From a virus, in IMG/VR virus record IMGVR_UViG_3300017631_000004, positions 1 through 48,643 of that record: a stretch of DNA of 48,643 bases; one strand, given 5' to 3'. Within the stretch, counting starts at the first letter, position 1, and every line of letters begins with the position of its first letter. Of this stretch, positions 41,140 through 48,643 are shown in pieces. The position numbers were made by a program, and so were the translations under genes. The notes beneath the pieces were generated by a model. It was not told the DNA's origin and did not search any database. It saw only the letters and a program-made list of their open reading frames with translations.

Positions 41140-43134
41140 GTGGCCGATACGCGGGGCATCCGAGCCGGGCGAGCCTTCATTGAGCTGGGCGTCAGCGACA
41201 AGCTGTCGGCTGGACTCAAGGCGGCCCAGAAGAGGCTCGAAGCCTTCGGCGCGGGGCTGCGGTCCATCGGCACGAAGATGGCGGGCATCGGCGTCGCCGC
41301 GATCACGGCGCTGCTCGGCACAGCGAAGGTGTTCAGCGACTCGGGCGATGCGCTCGACAAGATGAGCGCCCGCACGGGCGTGAGCGTTGAGGCCCTGAGC
41401 GAGCTCGGCTACGCGGCGGACCTCTCGGGCACGGACATGGAGACGCTGGAGAACGGCCTCCGCGTTATGCAGAAGACGCTGACGGAGGCGTCGCAAGGTT
41501 CTAAAGGGGCGAATGAAGCCCTCGGTCGGCTCGGTCTGACGGTGCAGGACCTCGCAAAGCTCTCCCCCGACGAGCAGTTCAAGCTGCTGGCCGACCGGAT
41601 CTCTCAGATCCAAGACCCGGCGCTCCGGGCCGCGATGGCGATGGAGCTCTTCGGCAAGGCGGGAACCAAGCTCCTGCCGCTCATGGCCGACGGGGCAGCA
41701 GGCATCAACGAGATGCAGGAACAGGCCCGCAAACTCGGGCTGACGGTGAGCACGGAGACCGCCCGCGATGCCGCCGAACTCAACGATGCCCTCGGCACGC
41801 TGTGGAAGGTCCTCAAGCAGGGCGTCTTCACCATCGGCGGGGCGCTCGCACCGACGATCAAGGACCTGACCGAGCGGATCACTCGCATCGTCGTGAGCGC
41901 CACAGCGTGGGTGAAGGCGAACAAAGAGACGGTGGTCTGGGCGCTCAAGGTCGCGGCCGCCGTGGCGGTCGCGGGGATCGCGATTGTCGGCCTCGGCTAC
42001 ATCATCTCTGGCATCGGCGCGGCGCTGGGCATCGTGGCCGCAGTCATCGGCGGGATCGGTACGGCGTTCAGCCTGATCGGGGCCGCGATCGGTGCTGTGC
42101 TCACGCCCGTCGGTCTGACGATTGCCGCAATCGTGGCGCTGGGCGGCACACTGCTGGTCGTCACCGGCGCGGGTGGCGAGGCGCTGTCGTGGCTCGCGGA
42201 GAAGTTCACCGAGCTGCGTGACTGGGTCGGCAAGGTGGTCGGCGGCATCTCCGACGCCCTCGCCGCCGGCGACATCGCGCTGGCCGCCGAGATCCTGTGG
42301 CTCTCGCTCAAGGTCATCTGGCAGCAGGGCGTCGCGGCGCTGAACAAGGCTTGGCTCGGCGCGAAGGAGTTTTTCGTCTCGACCGCGTACTCGATGTGGT
42401 ACGGGGCGCTGGCTGCTGCTGAGATCGTCTTCCACTCCCTCGAGGTCGCGTGGATCGAGACGACCGCCTTCCTGTCAAAGACCTGGACCAACTTCGCCAC
42501 TGGCTTCCAGATGATCTGGGAGGAAGCTTCGTCGTGGGTCGCCAAGCGAATGCTGGAGATTCAGGGGCTGTTCGATGACGGGCTCGATGTCGAAGCCGCG
42601 AAGAAGGCGGTCGATCAGCAGCTCGAATCCCGGCTCGTCGAACTGGAGAACGCTGCCCAGCAGTCGGTGGCTGCACGCGACAAGGAACGCGAGGCCCAGC
42701 GCCGGGACGCCGCCGCGTTGCATGAGGCGACGCTCGCGGGCATCGGCCAGGACTTCGAGAACGCGCAGGAAGCCTTGCGCAAGGACACGGCCGCAGGACT
42801 CGCCGAATCGCAGGCCGCGTTGGACGCCGCCAAGCAGAAGCTCGCGGCTGCGATCGAGGAGGCCCGCAAGAAGCGAGAGGCCGCCGACGCCGAGAAGGGA
42901 CCAGGTCGCCCGCAGCGGGATCTGATGGCCGACTTCGAGGACCGGCTGTCGGGACTCGGCGCTGCCATCGGCAAGGGCATCAGCGTTACGGGCACGTTCA
43001 GTTCCGCGGCCGTCTCAGGCCTCGGCACCGGTGGCGATGCCGCCGAACGCACAGCCACCGCGACGGAGGCGACGGCCAAGAACACCAAGCGTCTGCTGGA
43101 TGCCAGCGTGGACAACGGAATGCGGTTCGCCTGA
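41140..43134 (+). CDS. Tail tape measure protein
   Basis: 664 aa from GTG 41140. It begins with the TP901-type lead (AGRAFIELGVSDKLSAGLKA), has a helical region, several hydrophobic segments at about 265-345 (KVAAAVAVAGIAIVGLGYII and following) and a long coiled coil near 480-600 rich in A, E, K and Q. The tape measure sets tail length and enters the host membrane on DNA ejection. At 664 aa it predicts a rather short tail, roughly 100 nm by the usual 1.5 angstrom per residue rule. It follows the gp10-like gene by six bases. Confidence 0.9.
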   Translation: MADTRGIRAGRAFIELGVSDKLSAGLKAAQKRLEAFGAGLRSIGTKMAGIGVAAITALLGTAKVFSDSGDALDKMSARTGVSVEALSELGYAADLSGTDMETLENGLRVMQKTLTEASQGSKGANEALGRLGLTVQDLAKLSPDEQFKLLADRISQIQDPALRAAMAMELFGKAGTKLLPLMADGAAGINEMQEQARKLGLTVSTETARDAAELNDALGTLWKVLKQGVFTIGGALAPTIKDLTERITRIVVSATAWVKANKETVVWALKVAAAVAVAGIAIVGLGYIISGIGAALGIVAAVIGGIGTAFSLIGAAIGAVLTPVGLTIAAIVALGGTLLVVTGAGGEALSWLAEKFTELRDWVGKVVGGISDALAAGDIALAAEILWLSLKVIWQQGVAALNKAWLGAKEFFVSTAYSMWYGALAAAEIVFHSLEVAWIETTAFLSKTWTNFATGFQMIWEEASSWVAKRMLEIQGLFDDGLDVEAAKKAVDQQLESRLVELENAAQQSVAARDKEREAQRRDAAALHEATLAGIGQDFENAQEALRKDTAAGLAESQAALDAAKQKLAAAIEEARKKREAADAEKGPGRPQRDLMADFEDRLSGLGAAIGKGISVTGTFSSAAVSGLGTGGDAAERTATATEATAKNTKRLLDASVDNGMRFA

Positions 43135-43155
43135 TCAGAAAGGAGGTCATCGCTC

Positions 43156-43974
43156 GTGCCGGTTGAGGTCTTTGAGAAGTTCGAGAGCCGCCGCTCCACC
43201 AAGGCGAACCAAGTCTCGCAGTCCTCTGCGGAGCTCGGGTACATCGTGCGCGGCACGCCCGACGACCTCGTGGCCCGCAACGCGGCACAGACCAATTCTC
43301 CGGCAACCTACGACGGGCTGGCTCGTCAGAACGTGCAGATCGAGCCGCTCGGCCCGCAGCTGTGGGACGTGACCGTCCGTTACGGCTCCAACGACAGCGG
43401 CGGAACCCCCACGCCCAGCGAGGCTTCATTCAACTTTGAGACCGGCGGCGGCACGCAGCACATCACCCAGAGCAAGGACACGGTGCAGGCACGGGCCGCG
43501 TCCGGATCGACCGCGCCGGACTTTGGCGGCGCGATCGGCGTGACCGCCGACGGTGTCGAGGGCGTGGACATCACGGTGCCGGTGTACCAGTTCTCCGAGA
43601 CGCACTACTTCAGCGATGCGCAGGTGACTGGGTCGTACAAGGGCGCGATCTTCAGCTGCACGGGCAAGACCAATGCTGGCGGGTTCAAGGGCTTCGCACC
43701 CGGTGAAGTGCTCTTCCTGGGCGCGACCGGCTCGAAGCGTGGCGATGGTCCCGACGACGACTGGGAGATCACGTTCCGGTTCGCGGCCAGCCCCAACCAG
43801 ACCGGCCTCTCCGTCGGCACCATCACCGGCATCAGCAAGAAGGGGTGGGAGTACCTGTGGGTCCGCTACGCCGACGCGGAGGACACCGGGTCCGGCGCGA
43901 TCATCAAGAAGCCCATCGCCGCCTACGTCGAGCGTGTGTACGACGACGCCAACTTCGGAGCACTGGGGATCTGA
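43156..43974 (+). CDS. Distal tail-region protein
   Basis: 272 aa from GTG 43156 with a very strong AAAGGAGGT site. Strand-rich and soluble (ELGYIVRGTPDDLVARNAA, then LWDVTVRYGSNDSGG, and a C-terminal IIKKPIAAYVERVYDD). No family I can name with certainty. Position straight after the tape measure gene suggests a distal tail or baseplate hub protein. There are no catalytic motifs. Confidence 0.65.
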   Translation: MPVEVFEKFESRRSTKANQVSQSSAELGYIVRGTPDDLVARNAAQTNSPATYDGLARQNVQIEPLGPQLWDVTVRYGSNDSGGTPTPSEASFNFETGGGTQHITQSKDTVQARAASGSTAPDFGGAIGVTADGVEGVDITVPVYQFSETHYFSDAQVTGSYKGAIFSCTGKTNAGGFKGFAPGEVLFLGATGSKRGDGPDDDWEITFRFAASPNQTGLSVGTITGISKKGWEYLWVRYADAEDTGSGAIIKKPIAAYVERVYDDANFGALGI

Positions 43975-43986
43975 GTCCCTTCAACC

Positions 43987-45021
43987 ATGCCTGACGACCT
44001 CCGCAAAGTCCGATCCGGTGATCCACTCCGCCTTCCCGCGGGCGCGTACAACGCGTTCGTCGATGCGGCTGTGGACTTGCGCCGGCGGCAAGGTCGCGGC
44101 GAAGCCGTCGCCGGCCCGCTCATGGAATCGGCGCAGCGCGGCATCGTGCTTGTGCGCAACGACTCCGGCGAGGAGATCGAGCCGTACCACGCGCTGGCGA
44201 TCACCGGCGTGCTCGTCGAGCCCGGCGAGGACGACCAGGAGCGGACATTTCAGAGCCGCACGCCGCTGACAGGGGACATCGCCACGGAGGAAACGGCAGG
44301 CCCAGCGTTTGTCGTCGCACTCCAGCCAATCAAGCCCAACAAGCTGGGGCGCTGCGTGCTCACGGGCGTCACGGTGGCGCGGGTGTTCATCACCAACGAG
44401 ACCGACACGACCTGCGAGCTCGCGGCCGACGAGACGGTCCTGGCCAGCACGCCCATGGGCGGCATCCCGATCCTCTGGAAAGAAGAGGGCACCGGCGAGA
44501 AGTGGGCCGTGCTCGAGCTCGGCCGCCCGTCGCCCGGGCGCGTGACGGCGATTCTCGGCGCGGCCCAGGCGATCCCCACCGAGCGCAACCGCTGGCGCTA
44601 TCCGTGGGTGGAAGCCCAGATCGACGGCAACCCCGGCAGCGAGACCTACCTCCGGTATGTGCCCATCGAAGGTGGTCTGTCGTCGCAGCTCGCAAGCGGC
44701 GGTGAAGACCCCACGCGGCTGGCGCTCAACCGATTCGAGGCCCACCACATGAATGACTCCGAGCCCGGCTCCGGGTTCGGCGGCTTGCTCGGGCTGGGGC
44801 CGGTGTGCGAGTTGCCCGGCGTGCTTCCCAAGTGCCCGCCCGCGCGGTCGCTCAAACCCAAGCTCGTGCCCATCCCCGAGGGGGTGTGCGTGCAGCTGAC
44901 CTGCGAGCGCAACAGCAAGGGCAAGCCGGTGTGGGTCTTCGAGGCCATGAGCCTCATCGAGATCGCCGACCCCGCCGACGAGGATCGCAAGTTCAACCTC
45001 TACATCGGAGGTGCTGAATGA
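43987..45021 (+). CDS. Tail-tip or fibre-associated protein, unknown family
   Basis: 344 aa. It starts MPDDLRKVRSGDPLRLPAGA, a pattern I associate with tail-associated proteins of related prophages, and is strand-rich with cysteine residues late in the chain (GPVCELPGVLPKCPPARSL, VCVQLTC). No enzyme motif. The stop overlaps the methyltransferase ATG as ATGA. The role as baseplate or tail-tip protein is inferred from position. Confidence 0.6.
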   Translation: MPDDLRKVRSGDPLRLPAGAYNAFVDAAVDLRRRQGRGEAVAGPLMESAQRGIVLVRNDSGEEIEPYHALAITGVLVEPGEDDQERTFQSRTPLTGDIATEETAGPAFVVALQPIKPNKLGRCVLTGVTVARVFITNETDTTCELAADETVLASTPMGGIPILWKEEGTGEKWAVLELGRPSPGRVTAILGAAQAIPTERNRWRYPWVEAQIDGNPGSETYLRYVPIEGGLSSQLASGGEDPTRLALNRFEAHHMNDSEPGSGFGGLLGLGPVCELPGVLPKCPPARSLKPKLVPIPEGVCVQLTCERNSKGKPVWVFEAMSLIEIADPADEDRKFNLYIGGAE

Positions 45022-45611
45022 CCACAGCTCCGACCCCGACCGTACTCGATGCACGCCGCGAACAGGAGCGGGCCAAGTACGTGGCGCTGGCCGCCAAGCC
45101 CGGCTCGACGTACGGCTCGACCAACCACGGCAAGCTTGCCGTCCCGATCATCCACAAATTCAAGCCGAGGTTTGTCGTGGACTTCGGATGCGGCCGCAAC
45201 GACCTCGTGCGTGATCTGCGCCGGCTGGGGATCGACGGCCTGGGTGTGGACTTCGCGTTCCCGGATGCCGACCTCGTGCGTCCCATGCACAAGACCGCGC
45301 TGCACGCGGGCTTGGCGGACGTCGTCACGAGTTTCGATGCGCTCGAGCACCTGCTGCCTGAGGATGTGGACGCAGTGCTCGCAGAAATGCGCCGTGTGGC
45401 CAAGCCGCGCGGCCACTTTGTGTTCTCGATCTGCACCCGTCCCAGCAAGACCACCGTCGCCGGCGAAGGGCTGCACCCGACGGTGCGCCCGCTGGACTGG
45501 TGGCTCGACCGCATCGGCCGTGTCGCCACCGTGACCAACCCGCGGGCGGATCGGCGGTTCATCGTCGGGCGATTCAAGGGCGGAAGTGATGGGGGGTGCT
45601 GCGGTGCGTGA
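45018..45611 (+). CDS. SAM-dependent methyltransferase, class I
   Basis: 197 aa. The SAM-binding motif is VVDFGCGRNDLV near 53-64, followed by the acidic loop GLGVDFAFPD and the SFDALEHLLPEDVDAVLAEM segment typical of small-molecule or glycan methyltransferases. It lacks DPPY and a DNA target-recognition domain, so it is not a DNA methylase. GGAGG precedes the ATG. It is placed with the two glycosyltransferase-like genes, suggesting it methylates a sugar or tail component. Cellular target unknown. Confidence 0.8.
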   Translation: MTTAPTPTVLDARREQERAKYVALAAKPGSTYGSTNHGKLAVPIIHKFKPRFVVDFGCGRNDLVRDLRRLGIDGLGVDFAFPDADLVRPMHKTALHAGLADVVTSFDALEHLLPEDVDAVLAEMRRVAKPRGHFVFSICTRPSKTTVAGEGLHPTVRPLDWWLDRIGRVATVTNPRADRRFIVGRFKGGSDGGCCGA

Positions 45612-46500
45612 GAACCAGTCTGACATCGCGGCGCTCCAGGCCGGTCTGAAGGCGCGCAAGCCGTCGCGGGATGGCCTGCGCCTCTACACCGCCGACTTCG
45701 ACTCCGTGTCGCTCGGCGGGTTCTACCGCGGGCGTTCGGCGTTCCTGATCCTCTCGGGCCCGTCGCTCACGCAGCTCGATCTCTCGGCGCTCAACAAGCG
45801 CGGCATCGTCACGATGGCCGTGAACAACGCATGGGCGGTGCATCGTCCGACGCTGTGGACCTGCGTCGACGATCCCGGCCGCTTCATCGATACCGGCTGG
45901 AAGGACCCGGGCATTCTGAAGTTCGTGCCCACATGCATGTGGGACAAGCGGCTCCGCATCCAGGGCGCTGATGGCGTGATGCGCAACAGCGCGTTCAGAG
46001 TTCGGCAGATGCCCGGAGTCATGTTCTTCCGCCGTGCGGATCACTTCGACCATGAGCGGTTCCTGACCGGAGACAGCGTCCCGTGGGGCAACGACGCCAA
46101 GAACCCAGACTCTTTGGGCATCACCGGCAAGCGCTCGGTCATGCTCGTGGCCCTGCGCCTGTTGCACTACCTCGGCTTCAGCACGGTGTACCTGCTGGGC
46201 TGCGACTTCAAGATGGCCGAGGACCGCAAGTACGCCTTCACCGAGAACCGGGCGGCCAACGCGATCCGGCACAACAACGTGCTGTATGACTCGCTGGCCC
46301 GGCGCTTCGAGGCCCTCAAGCCGCACTTCGAGAAGCACCGCTTCCGCGTGGTGAACTGCTCTCCAGGCAGCGAGCTGCAGGTCTTCGAGCGCATGGAGTT
46401 CGCCGACGCTGTCGCGGCCGCGTCCGCCGAGTGCGGCAAGCCAGTGAACACGCAGGGCTGGTACGAGCCCAACCCGAAAACCCAGGAGGCCGCACGATGA
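45586..46500 (+). CDS. DUF115-like glycosyltransferase-family protein
   Basis: 304 aa; start codon uncertain between ATG 45586, ATG 45589 and GTG 45604. The FLILSGPSLTQLDLSAL and GIVTMAVNNAWAV segments resemble DUF115 (Rossmann-like, related to glycosyltransferases that modify surface proteins such as flagellins). A LHYLGFSTVYLLGCDFKM segment also fits that family. It overlaps the methyltransferase gene by 26 bases and the tail protein gene by four. Together with the GT32 gene it may attach or build glycans on phage or host surface structures. Confidence 0.7.
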   Translation: MMGGAAVRENQSDIAALQAGLKARKPSRDGLRLYTADFDSVSLGGFYRGRSAFLILSGPSLTQLDLSALNKRGIVTMAVNNAWAVHRPTLWTCVDDPGRFIDTGWKDPGILKFVPTCMWDKRLRIQGADGVMRNSAFRVRQMPGVMFFRRADHFDHERFLTGDSVPWGNDAKNPDSLGITGKRSVMLVALRLLHYLGFSTVYLLGCDFKMAEDRKYAFTENRAANAIRHNNVLYDSLARRFEALKPHFEKHRFRVVNCSPGSELQVFERMEFADAVAAASAECGKPVNTQGWYEPNPKTQEAAR

Positions 46501-48023
46501 GCGACGGCCCCACCCGCTACTACCTCTATATCCCGGTCTGGGCCACGGGCCGCGCCCCGCAAGGCGGCGGCTCGAGCAACTACTCGACGCCGTCGGAGTC
46601 GCCCGATTCGTCGTACAGCACGTACTCGACGCCCACCAGCACGCCGAGCATGCCGCCGAGTTACTCGACGACGGGCGATGTGATCTACACGACCGGTCCG
46701 GGTGGCACGCCGACGTTGACGTTCTACACCACCGATGCTTTCACCAGCAACACTCCGGGCACCACGCAGACGCCATCGAGCAGCGGGCCGATGTCATCGA
46801 GCGGTTCGGGAAGCACGCCGACGAGCGACACCCCGAGTTCCATGTCTTCGAGCTCCTCGGGCTCGAGCATGAGCAGCTCCGGCGGCGGCAGTTCGTCGGG
46901 AATGAGCTCATCGGGCGCTTCGTCCGGCATGAGTTCCGGGGCGTCCAGCGGCATGTCGTCGGGGGCGAGTTCCGGTATGTCCTCGGGCGGATCATCGGGT
47001 GCGTCCTCCGGAGGATCGTCCGGAGGGGGCAGTTCAGGGGGCGGCTCGTCGGGCGGGGGCGGGTCCAGTGGCGGCGGCAGTGGCCCGGGCGGCTCGGGTC
47101 CCGGAGGCTCCGGCCCCGGCGGTTCTGGGCCGGGAGGGTCGGGCCCTGGGGGAAGCGGGCCGGGTGGTTCCGGCCCCGGCGGCTCGGGACCCGGTTCAAA
47201 CTGTGTGCTGGCCGGGACGCCGGTTCGGCTGGCCTCGGGCCAGACCGTGCCGATCGAGCATCTGAAACCGGGTGACCGCGTCGCGGCGCTCGATGTGGCG
47301 GGCCTAGATCGCGATGTGCCGTGGCGGGCGCAGTATCAGTGGCTGCGTCAGCGAGCCGAAGCCGTGCTCACGCCCGTCACCGGCTGCGTGGCCAGTGTCA
47401 AGATGGGCACACACGACGGGTTCGTCACCATCAACGGTCGCCTGCGGCTCACTCCCGAGCACCCGGTGCTCCTGCGCCGCGGCGATGAGGTCGGGTTCGT
47501 CTCGGCGGAGTTTGTACTTGTTGGCGACTACCTCGTGCGGCACGACCTCAGCGAGGAACGCGTCGAGACGATCAGCCGCGCCGGCGAGCGCGTCACCACG
47601 GTCGCAGTGCATGTGCCCGGTCTGAACGTCTTCCTGGCCGACGGCGTGTGGGTCCACAACGACATGCCCGCGACGCAGGCAACGGGATCGGGATCGGCTT
47701 CTGGTTCGGGGTCCGGTTCTGGCTCGGGATCAGGCTCCTCCAGCGGCAGCGGGTCGGGTTCCGGCAGCGGCAAGTCCAGCGGCTCGTCCATGTCGAGTTC
47801 TGGAAGCTCGTCAGGATCTGGCAGTTCGTCTGGTTCCTCGAGCGGCAGCGGGAGCGAAAGTGGCTCGGGCCCGCCCGGTTCAGGCTCGGGCTCCGGCAGC
47901 GCCCAGCAGTCCGTGGCGCTCGGTGAGGGTGCATCGTCGTTCATCGAGGGCGGCATGGAGGGCGTGCCTCCCGCGAAGTGGCAGCAGAGCGGTTTGAGCA
48001 GCGAAGAAGAGGTGAAGGCATGA
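46497..48023 (+). CDS. Ser/Gly-rich tail protein with internal Hint (intein-like) domain
   Basis: 508 aa from ATG 46497, preceded by GGAGG at seven bases. Residues 1-55 are Tyr/Gly-rich and tail-like, followed by Ser/Thr/Pro and then SSGMSSGAS and seven GPGGS repeats up to 235. Residues 236-388 are a Hint domain: Cys236 in the CVLAGTPV block, a PIEHLKPGDRVAALD segment, TPEH with His322, and a C-terminal NVFLADGVWVHN with His387-Asn388. The next residue is Asp389, not the Cys, Ser or Thr required for splicing. The rest (389-508) is again a Ser/Gly-rich repeat. Such bacterial intein-like domains self-cleave or form adducts. It lies among glycosyltransferase genes and may be a processed tail fibre. 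Confidence 0.85.
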   Translation: MSDGPTRYYLYIPVWATGRAPQGGGSSNYSTPSESPDSSYSTYSTPTSTPSMPPSYSTTGDVIYTTGPGGTPTLTFYTTDAFTSNTPGTTQTPSSSGPMSSSGSGSTPTSDTPSSMSSSSSGSSMSSSGGGSSSGMSSSGASSGMSSGASSGMSSGASSGMSSGGSSGASSGGSSGGGSSGGGSSGGGGSSGGGSGPGGSGPGGSGPGGSGPGGSGPGGSGPGGSGPGGSGPGSNCVLAGTPVRLASGQTVPIEHLKPGDRVAALDVAGLDRDVPWRAQYQWLRQRAEAVLTPVTGCVASVKMGTHDGFVTINGRLRLTPEHPVLLRRGDEVGFVSAEFVLVGDYLVRHDLSEERVETISRAGERVTTVAVHVPGLNVFLADGVWVHNDMPATQATGSGSASGSGSGSGSGSGSSSGSGSGSGSGKSSGSSMSSSGSSSGSGSSSGSSSGSGSESGSGPPGSGSGSGSAQQSVALGEGASSFIEGGMEGVPPAKWQQSGLSSEEEVKA

Positions 48024-48643
48024 TCCCGAAGGTCATCTACACGGCCGACTTGTCCGAGTCCCCTGACCGTCAGCGGCTTGCTGCGTGGAAGCACGCATGG
48101 CAGACGCTGCACCCCGAGTGGGACGTCGTCACATTCACGCTGGAGAACAGGCCGCCGATCCTGAACCACGATCAGTGGCAGCAGACGCTCGACCTCAGCG
48201 AGCCTGCGGCGTCGGCGGCGCGGCTGAACCTGCTGCGATACGAGGTGCTCGCCCGCGAGGGCGGCGTGTTCGTCGATCCCGATCGTCTGCCGCTGCGCTC
48301 GCTCGATGAACTCGTCGCCGGCGTCGGCGCATTCTGCTCGACGATCGCCAGCCACGGTGCGAGCCGTCCGCACATGCTCTCGCCGTCGGTGCTCGGTGCG
48401 ACGCGGAATCATCCGATGCTCTGGCACGCGATCCGCGACCTGCCGCACTCGGTGCTGGTCTATCGCGGTGTGTGGGACCAGAGCGGGCCGGGGTTCCTCA
48501 CACGCGTGGTCCGCGACCACGGGCACTTCCGCGACGTGGTGCCGTTCCATTGGGCGCTCTTCGAGCAGGGCGAAGAGGCCGCCAAGGCTCACGGCGGGGC
48601 GTTCGGGTTCGTGACCGGCAAGACGGCGGAGGCTGCGGCTTGA
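48020..48643 (+). CDS. GT32-type glycosyltransferase
   Basis: 207 aa from ATG 48020, which overlaps the preceding stop. The family start IPKVIYTADLSESPDRQRL is followed by LNLLRYEVLAREGGVFVDPD, with the DxD metal motif near 86-88, and LRSLDELVAG. GT32 enzymes (Och1-like) transfer sugars from nucleotide sugars in a metal-dependent way. Ends with a TGA at the window edge. It is the last of the tail-tailoring genes and may glycosylate the Ser-rich protein encoded just upstream, although the substrate is not known. The stretch after the motif is shorter than in typical GT32 proteins. Confidence 0.8.
   Translation: MIPKVIYTADLSESPDRQRLAAWKHAWQTLHPEWDVVTFTLENRPPILNHDQWQQTLDLSEPAASAARLNLLRYEVLAREGGVFVDPDRLPLRSLDELVAGVGAFCSTIASHGASRPHMLSPSVLGATRNHPMLWHAIRDLPHSVLVYRGVWDQSGPGFLTRVVRDHGHFRDVVPFHWALFEQGEEAAKAHGGAFGFVTGKTAEAAA

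Larger units (their letters stand above)
11348..48643. mobile_element. Tailed-phage (siphovirus-like) prophage
   Basis: Integration, replication, terminase, portal, capsid, tube, chaperone and tape measure genes form a continuous phage genome of at least 37 kb. The tape measure and tube type, without sheath genes, indicate a non-contractile tail. No lysis genes are certain and no attachment-site pair can be seen, so the right end may lie beyond the window. The left boundary is set near the recombinase but could lie anywhere in 11211-11619. The defence operon to the left may be host or carried material. Confidence 0.85.

Noticed and set aside
46800-47900. CRISPR-like or tandem DNA repeat array
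   Set aside because: The periodicity is in codons of Ser, Gly and Pro with changing third bases and no spacers.
47528-48592. 354-codon minus-strand open frame with Pro/Glu repeats
   Set aside because: Mirror image of the Ser/Gly repeat codons and the GT32 gene on the plus strand.

Overview
The window is GC-rich bacterial DNA with strong Shine-Dalgarno sequences, many GTG starts and extensive 1-4 base stop/start overlaps. It holds a chromosomal-type defence operon on the minus strand (1-11210) followed by an almost complete tailed-phage genome, read mainly on the plus strand (about 11348-48643). The DUF2924/large serine recombinase/HTH integration cassette and the families of the small head and tail genes remind me of prophages of Planctomycetota and some Proteobacteria. 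No rRNA or tRNA is present to fix the host, so the phylum is only a weak inference.

Layout: (1) 11210 to 1, minus strand: a six-gene operon of HTH regulator, PLD-like/SNF2 helicase, DUF4391 protein, type III Mod methyltransferase, type III Res helicase-nuclease and a DUF262/DUF1524 (GmrSD-like) nuclease. (2) 11.3-14.2 kb: integration module. (3) 14.3-17.1 kb: a two-gene cargo of an unknown Met-Gly protein and a QueC-like PP-loop enzyme fused to an extra C-terminal domain. (4) 17.3-24.0 kb: a phage sigma-like factor, then the replication/recombination module (RecA-like ATPase, DUF669 SSB-like protein, RusA resolvase, SF2 helicase, PrimPol-DUF3987 primase-helicase). (5) 24.0-24.6 kb: a non-coding, dyad-rich region. 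(6) 24.6-28.0 kb: a ParB-domain DNA methyltransferase and five small minus-strand genes, one with a HARE-HTH domain. (7) 28.0-30.6 kb: a terminase pair. (8) 30.6-33.3 kb: two minus-strand cargo genes (PD-(D/E)XK-like protein and DUF3800 protein) set between terminase and portal. (9) 33.4-44.0 kb: head and tail genes (portal, protease-capsid fusion, decoration protein, completion and tail-terminator proteins, tube, frameshifted chaperone, tape measure). (10) 44.0-48.6 kb: distal tail and surface-tailoring genes, including a Ser/Gly-rich protein with an internal Hint (intein-like) domain, a SAM methyltransferase and two glycosyltransferase-like proteins.

Three observations stand out. A composite element (GCGCGACAA, 13 variable bases, GCAGAGGGGTASTGG) occurs three times in the same orientation, ahead of the integration, replication and structural modules, and one copy directly follows the sigma-factor gene. 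A QueC-like two-gene cassette and a DUF3800/PD-(D/E)XK pair sit at phage module boundaries as candidate anti-phage cargo. The distal tail region carries a self-processing Hint domain inside low-complexity sequence next to glycosyltransferases, which may be an undescribed tail or surface modification system. All functions come from motif reading; no database search was run.
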